Origin: Apteryx mantelli
Taxonomy: Eukaryota > Chordata > Aves > Apterygiformes > Apterygidae
NCBI RefSeq assembly: GCF_036417845.1
Contig: NC_089978.1
Span: 126,200,183-126,264,182 of the forward strand
Direction: 5' to 3'
Length of the DNA: 64,000 nucleotides
Shown here in pieces: positions 27,295-38,640 of the stretch. The position numbers and the translations under genes were made by a program. The first letter of the stretch is position 1. Each line of letters begins with the position of its first letter. Below the pieces are notes generated by a model that was not told where the DNA came from, searched no databases, and saw only the letters and a program-made list of their open reading frames with translations.

Positions 27295-29070
27295 GGAAAA
27301 AGATAATATTTCTGCCATCTCCACCAATACTCCTTTTGGATAGCCTTGCACAAATCAAATCAGAATTCACCGTCTCCACTAGCAACAAATGCTTGTTGCT
27401 CTCACTGGGTTGAGTTTTGAACTAGCTTTGCACTTCTCTGCAATATTGGAGAATTGCCACAGCCATGCACACCAGGACACATAATAAGGAGAGGTGTCAA
27501 AGAGACGTTTAGAGGACTGGAGAATTTGGGGAGGACAGTGAGTTACCACACAAGGTATGGAGGCATCATAGTGGCTCGAGGACACACGAGGAGTGGGAGC
27601 ACATGAGGCTGCTGAACAGCAGCTCTCTGTGAGAAGAATGCAGCAGAATTTACAAACCAGAACTTTTCAGGTATTGATTTTTTCCTCAACAACAAAAAAA
27701 AACCAAAAGCTTATGGGAAACCAACTACAATTCATGAAAAATTTCTCTCACCCCAAAGCCATGATTTCCCATTAGAAATCATATACGTTACCATTAAAAA
27801 ACACTTAGGAAGATGGGGAAAGAGCAAAGGATCAACTACCCAGTCCACATGGATAAGATATGGCCAGAGTTACTGCTAAAAATGGGTGGAAGAGCTAGTC
27901 AAGCTCCTGTTTCAGGGCTTAACACAATCTCTAACTGTTAGCTTGTTAGTTGAGCTCACAGGCAAAATACTCGCCAACTTTCATGGCTTTTGGATTAGAT
28001 CTTTAATAGTTTTTAGACCCTGGCATTTGCTCCCTTGTTTACAAACAAAACCAAAAAAAAAAAATCCTCTTAAAACAGTAAGAAGTGCAAAGGAAGACAA
28101 ATACTACAGAGCTGGAAGGGAGACAGACTGTTTAGTAACACTGCCATTATCCAGTAATCACCCCCAGAAAAAAGTAATTATTTTTAATGTGCACATATTA
28201 ATTATAGATTCCTCATATATATAAACCTTAGATGTTTTCTGTGGATGAAATCCATTGCTGCTGTAATAGTCTGGAGCTAAATGGAGCTACACCTATGGTG
28301 GTTTGGGTTCCACCTGTTTTCAGACAAATGCTGCCTTCCCTCTGTTATGCATATCCCTCTTTCAAGAACCAAAAGAAGAAAAAAAACTATTTGTGAAGAC
28401 AAACTGTTTGCATTGCTTTGCCGTCTCCCAGTTGTATTGTCATAACATTCAGATCCAGTTCCAAAAGACAGCAAAACCATAGCGAATCACCCGAATGGAA
28501 GATTATGCCAAGCAGACTTAATGATCTATAAGCTGCATAAACAAGTAGATACGTGCTTTAATAGATAGAAATGGTGTGTTATAAGGATGTAAAAATATTT
28601 CTATGCCACATAAGGAAGTTTTGGCAGGAGGAGAGGAAAGGAAGAGAGCAGAGAAGCTGTTGGACAACAGCATTATTGCCTTTCTTGAGAGGCCCTTATA
28701 TGGTTATGGTTCTTCTCATGTCACAGAAGCCTGTGTTTGGGAAACTTGGAGTATAAATCTACTTAACCTACAACCAGAAGAAAAACTGTGTGCAGTCTAA
28801 TGGTAGCCCTCACCTGCCAACTCATTCTCACAAGATACTGCATGCCCAAACACCCCTACACCCCTTGCAGTAGCACCGAAGTAACATGATAAAATCTATT
28901 ACAAAGCAAATGGTAGGACTGAAGTCCACTGTAGCCCTGTCATTACACTGGAGACCATCATATACATCCTCGGGGACATGAACTAAGGCATTACAGGAAT
29001 TAGGGAATACTGTATCTGTTGAAGTGTGGAGAAGTCTATACTTAATGCGAGGATGTAAAATGAGCTGCAC

Positions 29071-29271
29071 AGGAAGTTCTGTCTGAATATAACAAAAAAC
29101 TTCTTTACTGCAAGGGTAACTGAGTGCTGGACCAGGTTGCCTGGAGATTCAAAACCCTACTGGACATGGTTCTGGGCAACCTGCTTGAGGCGACCCTACT
29201 TGAGCAGGGGAGTTGAACTAGATGATCTCTAAAGGTCCCTTCCAACCTCAACCACTCTGTGATCCTAGAAT
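29071..29271 (+). mobile_element. CR1 LINE, 5'-truncated 3' end
   Basis: Typical bird CR1 3' end. It runs from AGGAAGTTCTGTCTGAATAT and AACTTCTTTACTGCAAGGGT, through GGACCAGGTTGCC, ATTCAAAACCC, GGGCAACCTGCTTGAGG and AACTAGATGATCTC, to AAGGTCCCTTCCAACC and CTCTGTGATCC. Only the last 200 bases remain, with internal deletions; there is no open frame. It is the only clear CR1 copy in the window. Confidence 0.93.
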
Positions 29272-31302
29272 AAGGGGAAAATGGATACCCATTAGGAAGA
29301 CCTCTTCAGTAGCATATAATGAAATCCCTTTGATGCAAACATAAAGCCCTGTTAAGAAATACAAACCAGACATTGCACATGCATTTTCAAACCAGCATGG
29401 GTAATTTTACTTTTCATTCTGCACGCATGCACCCATACCTGCAGAACAGGTGTTCAGCTGTCTTGGTTTTAAAAGTCAAGAAATCCTCAGCATCTTGTCC
29501 TTTTATGCACAGGATGGTTTGGTCAGGTAAGCAGCAGCATGCACGCTTTGCCTCTTAGAAGTCTCCAGCATGTCTGTTTTCTGTAATGAACACAAAGTCC
29601 TTTTTTACTCAGTTCAAGCAAATCAAGGTAGACCAATAACCTACATGCTCTCTTAGTGCTTCTGTGTATTTTCACTGCTTGCTCTAAGCCTGAAGCTAAG
29701 GTCATTCTGGGCAAATATTTTTCTATGTGAGGAATTTTTTTTTTCTTTCCACTCTAAGTTTATAAGTCATTAGCAAACCATGTCTTAGTCGGGAATGAAG
29801 CCCTGCGGAAATGAAGAAGTATATGAAATGCTGGGAAAAGGAAGTGTCTAATCAGAAGAAAATCTCTCAAAATAAAATACAAAAGGAAATGTTGAGCAAC
29901 TGGTTAGCTTAAGCTAACCAAAATATCAGTGGAGTATTCGGTGCTTCCTCTTCCTCTAGATAAGGTTGTGTATTGATACCAGGGAGATAGTCTATTAAAA
30001 ATTGCTTCTTATCAATTTTATTTTCATAGCTTCTAGCCTAGAGAAGGTGGTAGAAGTGAAAAAGGGAAACAGAGTTTTAGACATACCCATAATCTCTCTT
30101 TTCTCATTTCAGTTTTCTACTTCCATGGGCTGTTCCCCTGTGGGGACACACTGGTGAGAGGGCTTTACTTTTAAAGGTAACATCAGAGTCCCCCCAAAAC
30201 AACTGCAAAGAGCTGTTTGAAGTTACACTTGCAACAAGCTGCCCTAATGCTTGCCAAGAAAGATTTGCAGTTAAACACTCTCTATGAATGGTCAGTGCCC
30301 GGTTTTATTTTTATTAGTCACACTAAAGACATTGCCACACCTAAGCAGATCTACAGGTCCTGCACACATCCCAGATAGCAGTGCGAATCACTTGTCTCAG
30401 AGAAAAGAGGAGGAGATTGCACTATACAGGAAACTTTTCTTACATCTGCCAGTGAGCTGGGGTCTTAAGCACTGAAACATGAATACTTGTAACAAAAGCC
30501 TCTCTAACATAGCTGGAGATGGTCACAGGGGATACGATTATGTGGGTTTTTAATCCTAATGAAGTTGTGGATTTTGCAAGTTCATCATCGCCACAAGAAA
30601 TTTGTAGTAAGTGTGAATTAGAAGGTTTGGGTTGTTTGGTTTTTTTTTTACCTTGGCATCCCAAATATGGTACAAAAAGAAGGCAGAGAGTTACCAGCAT
30701 CGATCAGCAAATCTTACCTTCTTGAGCCTATCTCTAGTTGAAGCTAGGCCTGTGCTTTCAAAGCTGACCACAGAGTGTTTGACCTAAACCTCAGCTTTCC
30801 GAAAACAGAGACATGCTTGCAGGCAGCGCTCCTGCGTGAGCCCCGGCCCCCTGCACCATGCGCTGGGGCCAACAGCAGGGAGACATGCCTGGGAACCACG
30901 GGCTGTGTTGTCTCATAGCCCCTGCCCATCTGCACCCAGCCTCTCTTTGCCAGCTCATGTGTCGGGCCCCAGCCACCCTTCAGCTCCCTCAGCATGGCCA
31001 TAGCATCGTCATCCCTGTGGCTTCCAGTCCCTAGGTTGCACTTCAGCTCCTGGCAAGCGTTCATCTGCCATTAATTCCTTCAGGTGGTACCTAACTCTCG
31101 CTGTGTTGCACTCAGGAGCTATTCCTGTGCAGCAAGGCAGCCAGAGGTGCCGACACACGCACACCCCTGCCAGGCTGCACAATTTCGGTCACAGCAGAAG
31201 CAACATCTGTTGACATCATCCCAGTTTTATTGACTACTTAGTTAATATTTTTAAGGAGATATATATCAAATGTGTTTTTTACAAGCTCTACGAAAAGCCA
31301 TA

Positions 31303-31320
31303 CAGGGCAAGCTTGCCCTG
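31303..31320. other. Perfect 18-bp palindrome
   Basis: CAGGGCAAGCTTGCCCTG is a complete dyad with no loop. No surrounding transposon or gene is recognised. Confidence 0.7.
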
Positions 31321-34300
31321 CCGACACTGGCAGGCATGGGGTGCATCCAGGAGCCCAGCCCGGGCCCTGCTCTCTGCCCCAGCAAGGAGCTCACCAGCAT
31401 CAGATGACAGGCACAGGAGTTAGGCAGAAATAACCAAATCCTTCATGAATTTTTTCCCAGCATTGCTGTATCTATTATTACTGGTTGTTCATGCAGTCCC
31501 ACACTCACAGGAACTGGTATATGAGATCAAAGATATCCTCCCAGGGCAACTGCCAGTGCTGGTGTGGTACAACCATGCTATCCAAGGTTCCTTTTAAACT
31601 CCACAGTCCATAAATGGATCTAAATAGCCCCTTTACTTCTGTGTTAGGTCACAACAAAACAGTTCAGTCCTTACTCATTTTTCCACAGAACAGATCCCCT
31701 TCCCGGATCAGCTTAAGCTATTTGGCAAACATCCCGCAAAGCTTTCATGGCCCCTGCAGAGGAAAACTGTCAAATCCCTCAGAGGCAAAGTCCATTCAGT
31801 GCCTGTCTTCTTTTTATTTTTCTGTGCTGACTTCTGTGGGACTATAAAATCACCCACGGCCCCCAGGGAGAGCTTGTTTCATCAGTGTCATCTGGGTCTC
31901 TTTCCATTCCCCAGAGTGGTTGGTCTCTCCTGCACGCAGAGGCAATTCTAGTTGTTCAATAACAGCAGGTTTCCAGCAAAGGAAAACTCTTCTGAAGCTC
32001 TGTAACTCTATGAAACGGTCTTTTGTTAATACGTTGTACTGCCTCCAGCCTCTTACAATCTGCTGGGTCAGGAACTCTTGCACTGGGCACTTTTTGCCTC
32101 CCCCATACGGGAACTTCACATCTCCGATGGGTTGCCTGAAACCAGGAGACACCACACATGTCCACAACCACTGCAGAAAAGCTGAACTGCTGGCAGAGAT
32201 GCTGCTATGAAGCAGATCCCCACATCTCAACAGCTTCCCATGCAAAGATGATTTCCCAACCATTTTAGGGTGCTGCACACTTCAGAGAAGGTCTGTTTGA
32301 AGGCAAGACCATGTTCTGGTACGTTCTGGTGTTGCCTTCCAGCCCCAGAAAGGAAATATCACAAATGATAAAGGCTGGCACAGTTGAAACAATGAGGGTT
32401 GCACACGCCTCTGGGAGAACAGCAGGGAGATGTGGGGGAAACCCACTTTCCTCCATTTCCGGAAGCAACGACAGGTTTCTCAAGACTGAAGGGGTCAGCT
32501 ACCTCTCTGAGCCATCTGAGGACAGAAATGTGGCAGCAAAGGTCAACAGAGAAGCTAAAGCCTGCACTAGGAGCTGGCGCCAGCAGGATGCGAGCCAGGG
32601 AACGGGGCCAAGCGGGAGCCCAGGTCCGACCAGGGAGGCAGAGCTGGGAGGACAAGGCTGTTGAAAGCAGAGATCGCTTCAGGGGGACTTAAGTTAGTTG
32701 CACTATGGAGCATCAAACCAGCTCAAGCGCCATCCCCGAGTGGCAGGCAATGTCACTGCAGACCTGCGGCAGGAGAGGGAAGAGCTTCCAGCAGCTACTG
32801 CCAGGAGTGCGGTCTGCAGCACAGGCACGAGGAAAGGGGCTACTTCCCATGGCACAGACACCCAGCTCTTTACCAGCATTGCTGAATTGAAGTTGTGTGT
32901 TTCCTAACACTCCTTATTTTCCAAGGAAACCAGAAACACAGCTATGCCAGAAGGTTATATTCTGCTATGGAAAAAAGGCAGAAACATGAAAAATAATCAA
33001 GCAAACAACATACATAAGTCAAAAATAGCACACTTGATCTTCCACAAGGAGCTAAGTTTAAAAATCAGTATTTTTTGATTCAGCAAATAAGCCAGCAGTT
33101 TCTTCCACTGCAATCCAAAACGTTTATCAAGCAGTATATGTCATCCAGAATAGCAGTCTAACTCTGAGAATTAACTATATAGATGTGAATACATATGTAT
33201 GTGTACATGTATATAAACACTCACATTACCCAACTTATGTGTATAGCTGGGATTTATATAGTGGTACAATAATATTTCTGGTTCTCAGTTTCTTTGCCAT
33301 TCCAGCTGCAATACAGAAACTATTGCACGTCATTTCACCTGAACAACTGACAGAAACATCCGCCATAGAGCGCAGACAGGGTTTATTCATGATTCATACA
33401 AATGCATGTGTTTCGGTTTTTTCGATGGCAGGATCCCATATGCTGTCCAGCTGTAAGAGCAGACAGTAGATATCAATTTTGTAAATGGATGTGTAGCAAG
33501 TCAATAGTCCATAAACTCCCAAGGCTAACCAAGAATTCTTCTGAATAGGCAGAAATTAGCTAAACCTGTGCCAAGGAGAGAATCATTAAAAAGCACAGGT
33601 TTAATTCAGCTCCCAAAGTCAGCCGAATACTCACCACTGATGTGCTTTAAAGCAGGAGAGCAAGAACAAACCGTCAACTCTCTGACATTTGCGTGATCAT
33701 CCAGCAACACTGATTTTAACAGGCGGAAAGAACCTGGCATGAGATACCATCTGAATCACTCAAAACGCAAGTTCACCTGCAAGACATGGCACAAGCACAC
33801 ACAGCACCAGCAGCCCGTGATTCACCCCGGCGACGCAGAGTTACGTCTCCATCCCCAGTCATTCCAAAGCACCGCACACAACTGCAAAGCACAGTCGAAC
33901 AGCCGGCCGTTTCGCTGGTATGGCAGCCATTACCACTGACCCATCACCCCAAAGCCTTGAGCTGACCTACATGTGGCAGCTATGCCAAATTTTTCCTGAA
34001 AGAGGAAGTCAGGTTGATGAAGCAGAAATTCTGCGCCGGGGCTCTGGGTGAGACCCAGAGCGAGATATTCCCTAATCCTTAGAAAGCCGCGCTAGATATG
34101 ACGCACAGCAGTCCTGAGAACGACGGGATTTTCGTACCATGTAAGTAGATGGAGGCAGGGAAATACCCAGTCTAGCAGCAGGAACATCGCCCACGTACTA
34201 GGAGAAGGGTGAATCACCTCTTCCACCCTTTATAAACAAAATATTTGATGCCTCGATTTATTGGTAAATTGTGGTAAGTGTTCTTAGCGGTTCCTTCTTT

Positions 34301-36481
34301 TCACGTGCTCCCCAGTTTGGACAAATTCCTCAGACATCATTCGCAAGGTTAAAGAAGCACCAGTGGGGAGCTTGTGAGCTCATTGGCAGGAAGAATCAGG
34401 CTCCCCAAACTGCAGTTTTACGCCAAAGAGCGACTGCGTTGAAAGTCACCTTTTCACCATGGGCTGCATCTCTGCGCTCTGCGGGGTGACTCAGAGTTTA
34501 CTAGATGCCTCCAGTGACCAAGATACCCCTGGAAACGAGCCAGGCGCACGCCACATCCTCAGCCCAGGTGTTTACCCCATCCCAGCATTAACTACTTATA
34601 GTAAGGTATTGAACTTCAGAGAGCTGGAGAGGGGGTGAGGTCATCCTCCCCACCGGCCCCTTGGAAAACACACTTCCAGAGAAAAAGACACGGAAATGGG
34701 ACCCGCCAGACTTTCTTTGAGGTAAAAAATGAGAATTTCCCCACTTATTATGTTAATATTCCAGCAGCGGTTCCAGCCCCAGGCAAGGTCTCCCAGAGCT
34801 GGGAGATGCCAGTCCCCAAGTGCCTGGCAGCGACAACAGCTGCACACAGTGGCCGGACACCCGCCACCAGGTCGTGAGACCAACCACCACCGGCAGTGCT
34901 TGCATCTAACCACCTGGTTGACACAGCAATAGGTACGTCTCGTGTAAGCAGCCACGCATTTTAAACTGCCTCAGGTTTGAAGTGCCTCCTTCTACGGCCT
35001 CCAGATACTTTTTAACCTCACAATGTGAAATGCTAAAAGCATGCCATTAAAACGTGTTAGACCCCAATTTGCACTTTGCACAACACTAGGAAATTATAAC
35101 AGTACATCACTGTGATTTCTTAATGAAATGGTTGTTCAGGCCTCAAATGAGAGATGTGGGAGGTTTGGTAACAAGCTCTCCCATTTTCTTCACCTTGCGC
35201 GTGTGGCATTGCATATTTATATTTAAGTAAAAAAATCCTAGTTAAAACAACTTCCCCTTAGAGTTTCTGAAAGGGGAAAAGGCTTGAAAGTGGGACACAG
35301 GAATACCCCCAAAACAGAGGAAAAAAGCAGCACTCCAAATAATGTCATTCTTCCAAGCCCCTCAGTTCAAGTCAGCCTGAATGCTGGGTTGGCAAGGTCA
35401 GCACTCTCCATGTGAGCAAAAAGCCTGATGAAACCAGTCAGCCTCCATTTATATATTGGGGTGAGAAGAAAGAGGGGGAAAGAACACAAACCTGCGTGTA
35501 AAGTCAGATTTGTCTTAAGAAGCCAAGAAACACTTGGTTTTTTTCATCTTCCACCTTACCTTTCTTTTCTCAGGTGCTTTTTAGGAGGGCACATACACCA
35601 TTACATTATCCACATCCATGGCCACACTGGGGACACCCAAAAATGAATACAGCCTTTAGTCAGTTTACGCAGGCAAGGAGAAGCTAGAGAAACCATCCCC
35701 ACCCGCACAGGAGCAAGGCCTTCAGTCGAGCATTTCAGGCAGTGGAGCTCCAGCACGGGGAAGCCCCATGAACCACCACATCGTGCACCTTCCCAAGGGC
35801 TGCTGAGGAGATTTACAAGTCTAATTCCAATCTCAGTTGACTCAAGCATTGCCACCAGCGGAGCTGCAGGCACCGTCACCTCCCTGCCCACCCCCACATC
35901 CCCCCAAGTGCCCGTCCCAGCTCCCTGCCACCTCTTGTGCCCGGACACCTCTGCACCTGACCTGCCACCAGTCCGGTGCTTTTTGGAGAAAGGCGATACC
36001 TTGAACACCTGTGTGACAGTGAACCCGCTCGAACATTCATATAACACACAGCTTTGAGTAATTTTGGAAATCATCCCTGGGTTAAGTCTCATCAGTCATG
36101 CACCAACACATCGACAGGGAGAAAAAGATGTTTCCATGTTGCTTTGACCAAACGTTTAACTCTTCAGCTGCAAACAGCTCCCAAAGGCCCTTCGCCAGCA
36201 GAAACTTGTGGGTGGGGAAGAAATATTGGTGCAAAATAAACTAGTCCGTAACACCAACCCCAAGAATTTGGGCAGGCTACAAAGAGTACACAAATCCTTT
36301 TCTCTGAAAAATGCATCCATGTCATTCATAGGGACATTTTACAGTTTGCTCAACCCTCCAGATAGTCGCTGACAATTTCATTTCTCAGAGCAATTAGTCA
36401 CGCAGTAAATTGTTGCACTTGAAATGAGAACCACAATCACCGGACTATCACTCATCTAATTAAAACAAGCCTAAGTATTTC

Positions 36482-36504
36482 ACACCATACATACAGTATG
36501 GTGT
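36482..36504. other. Perfect 9-bp hairpin
   Basis: ACACCATAC, then ATACA as loop, then GTATGGTGT. The arms are exact reverse complements. It lies in an AT-rich, homeodomain-motif-rich stretch (36.33-37.0 kb) that has the look of a conserved non-coding element, though conservation cannot be seen here. Confidence 0.6.
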
Positions 36505-37432
36505 TCATGTGCCAAACATCAAGATATGGAGCGCTTTGGAGTATATATTGACGTCAGTTTTTTGCTTCAGTCAACATTTACCTTTTAGGTCAACACATTT
36601 GTATGTTTGCCATAACAGAAGCAAGAATCAACATGCTTATTCCTGTAATATTTTCAGTTAACTCTTTAGGGGTTTGACCAAATAATGTTTGCAAGAAAAA
36701 TGGAAGGCTAAATAAAAGCGCACAGTCACCTTGCATGGCTTTCCTCTCAGTTAAATCCAGAAAAATGCTATTGCAGTTCTGTTATCTGGAAGAAACATAC
36801 TGCTCTTCGCCAGTGCTGGCACTGAGTATGCAACAACATTGCCAGTAATATTAAACAGCAGTAATAGCCCACCTGAATAGCTGGGAGACAAACATTCAGT
36901 TATTAAAAATGATGGTACAGAATTGCCTAATTAAGCCCAGTAGCTTGTTGTTTACAGTGGGCTTGTGCCAAAAGAAGAACACAGTTTTACAGCTTTTATT
37001 GCTATTGTTTCAGCATATTGAAAAGTAGCCAGTTTTCAGATAACCAGCAAAAAACGGTTTTAATTAAGGTGAGGCACGTGGGCTCTGTGGCCGTCGCTGG
37101 ATTTGGCAGCGCTCGGATAAGTGGGAGCTCATCTGTTTGGCTTACACAAGAAGCAAGCAAACTGTTTGCTTTCATTACCCGCGCTGTGAAGAAAATGGCC
37201 CCTGCCTGGCAATGATTTGCGTGACGCGTGCCACCAAGGCAGGCCACCAGCAGCACCGCCGGCATGGCCCCCTCTGCCAGTGCTGCCATCCAGCTGTGGG
37301 GAACGGTTTGGGGTCCGCACATGTGCAAGCTGAAAATGGGTTCAGGATTCGACTAGCATCTAGAAATCGGGCCTGTCACTTAAAGTATAAAATGTGCAGG
37401 TTCCTAGTCACAAGTGCCCTGCCCCAAAAAAA

Positions 37433-37530
37433 ATACACACACACTCATATTCTAGGCTTGCGGGCAGACTATCTCTCTTCATATATGTATATATCTATGC
37501 ATGTATATATATGTGTACAGATATTTTTTT
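37433..37530 (+). repeat. CA then TA/TG-rich simple sequence
   Basis: A short ACACACACAC stretch, then ATATATGTATATATCTATGC and ATGTATATATATGTGTAC from 37481. Confidence 0.85.
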
Positions 37531-37567
37531 TCTAGGCCACAAGTCTTCCCTACAAGCCCAGAATTGT

Positions 37568-37586
37568 AAAAAAAAAAAAAAAAAAA
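37568..37586 (+). repeat. Poly(A) tract, A19
   Basis: An uninterrupted run of 19 A. Confidence 0.9.
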
Positions 37587-38479
37587 CCCTTTGCACTGGA
37601 CTTGCTCCGAAGAGCTGGCAAGAGCAACATGTTACATTCCAGAAATAACAGGGAAACTAGAAGACGGCACACTGTATTTAAAGAGGGAAAGGAGCAAACA
37701 TAGTGGAGAGAAGAGAAAAAACGTGGAAAAGGTTTTCCAATTCATAGGTAAAAGACACTGTCACGGTGGTGTGGTGACAGCAGCAATACCCTCTGGAGAG
37801 CATAACCTGGCATTCCCAGGCATCTCCCCGGAGGCATTTTGTCCTCATGCCCCGAGGTGGGGACACTATCCCCGATTTCTGGCTGAGATCTGGGGCACAG
37901 AGCATTTAAGCGGCTGCCCCGTGCCCAGGGCAGAGCTCCAATGCGTATACTGGGACTTCTTTTCATACAGCACCCATACAGCACCAACAACTCATCCCTG
38001 TCCTAATTATAGCTCCTGGAAACAGCCTCTGAAAGGAAGGTGGAAGATCAGTGTGCTCCCTCACAGCCTACAAATACAGATAAAACCCCAGCAAAATTGG
38101 CAATTAACACATGAAAGACAAACACAGTTTTCATCACCTTCCAGTAACTCGCTACCTATGTGGCAGAAGACAGACAATTAATAGCGTGGCTTCCGCGTTA
38201 AATCACATTGGGGGCTATGGCTTAAACCCACTTTAAAGAAACTAGGCCAGTCATTCTATAAGGCGTGGGAATTGTTAGGCTGTGCTATCCCTCCTGCTTC
38301 ATACAATTGCATGAAGACTGATATTGTGGAGAGGTTTTTTTTAATGAAGTCCTTATATAGCTCTAGGTCAGGACATTAGCATTTGTGAAGATTACATTGA
38401 AAGTAAAAGAAGTGAAAGAGCATGAACAAACAGCAGTGTTTTCATCTTTAAAAAAAAAAAATCTCTCCGTGGGAATATA

Positions 38480-38640
38480 GTACAAGACACTGGGAAACAA
38501 TGGTTTCTATTTCCAGCTCTGCTGTCAACTTACTGGAGTCTAACCTTAAGCAAATCATTTTACTCTGGAACCTCACTTATCTGCCTCAGGTATGTAGGCT
38601 CATTAGTACCCTTACTAATGAGTTTCATATAATCATATGC
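38480..38640 (+). mobile_element. MIR SINE relic
   Basis: The best MIR match here: GGTTTCTATTTCCAGCTCTG, TCAACTTACTGGAGTCTAAC, CTTAAGCAAATCATTTTACT, then CTGGAACCTCACTTATCTGC. This follows the MIR core in order (AATCCCAGCTCTGCC, ACTTACTAGCTGTGTGACC, TTGGGCAAGTCACTTAACCT, CTCAGTTTCCTCATCTG). Confidence 0.72.

Larger units (their letters stand above)
22161..29070. other. Gene desert, second part: no gene seen
   Basis: Contains the polypurine tract, a CTCF-like site and one MIR relic. Open frames of up to 158 codons (for example 24661-25137) have no recognisable family and overlap others on the opposite strand. Confidence 0.7.

Noticed and set aside
31850..32278. 142-codon minus-strand frame, suspected of being a retroviral or retroposed fragment
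   Set aside because: No reverse transcriptase, protease, gag or env signature could be recognised, and the plus strand is equally open.
37591..38181. 196-codon open frame on the plus strand
   Set aside because: No domain, no known family, low-quality composition and no flanking splice or promoter signals; begins just after a poly(A) tract but resembles no retroposed gene.
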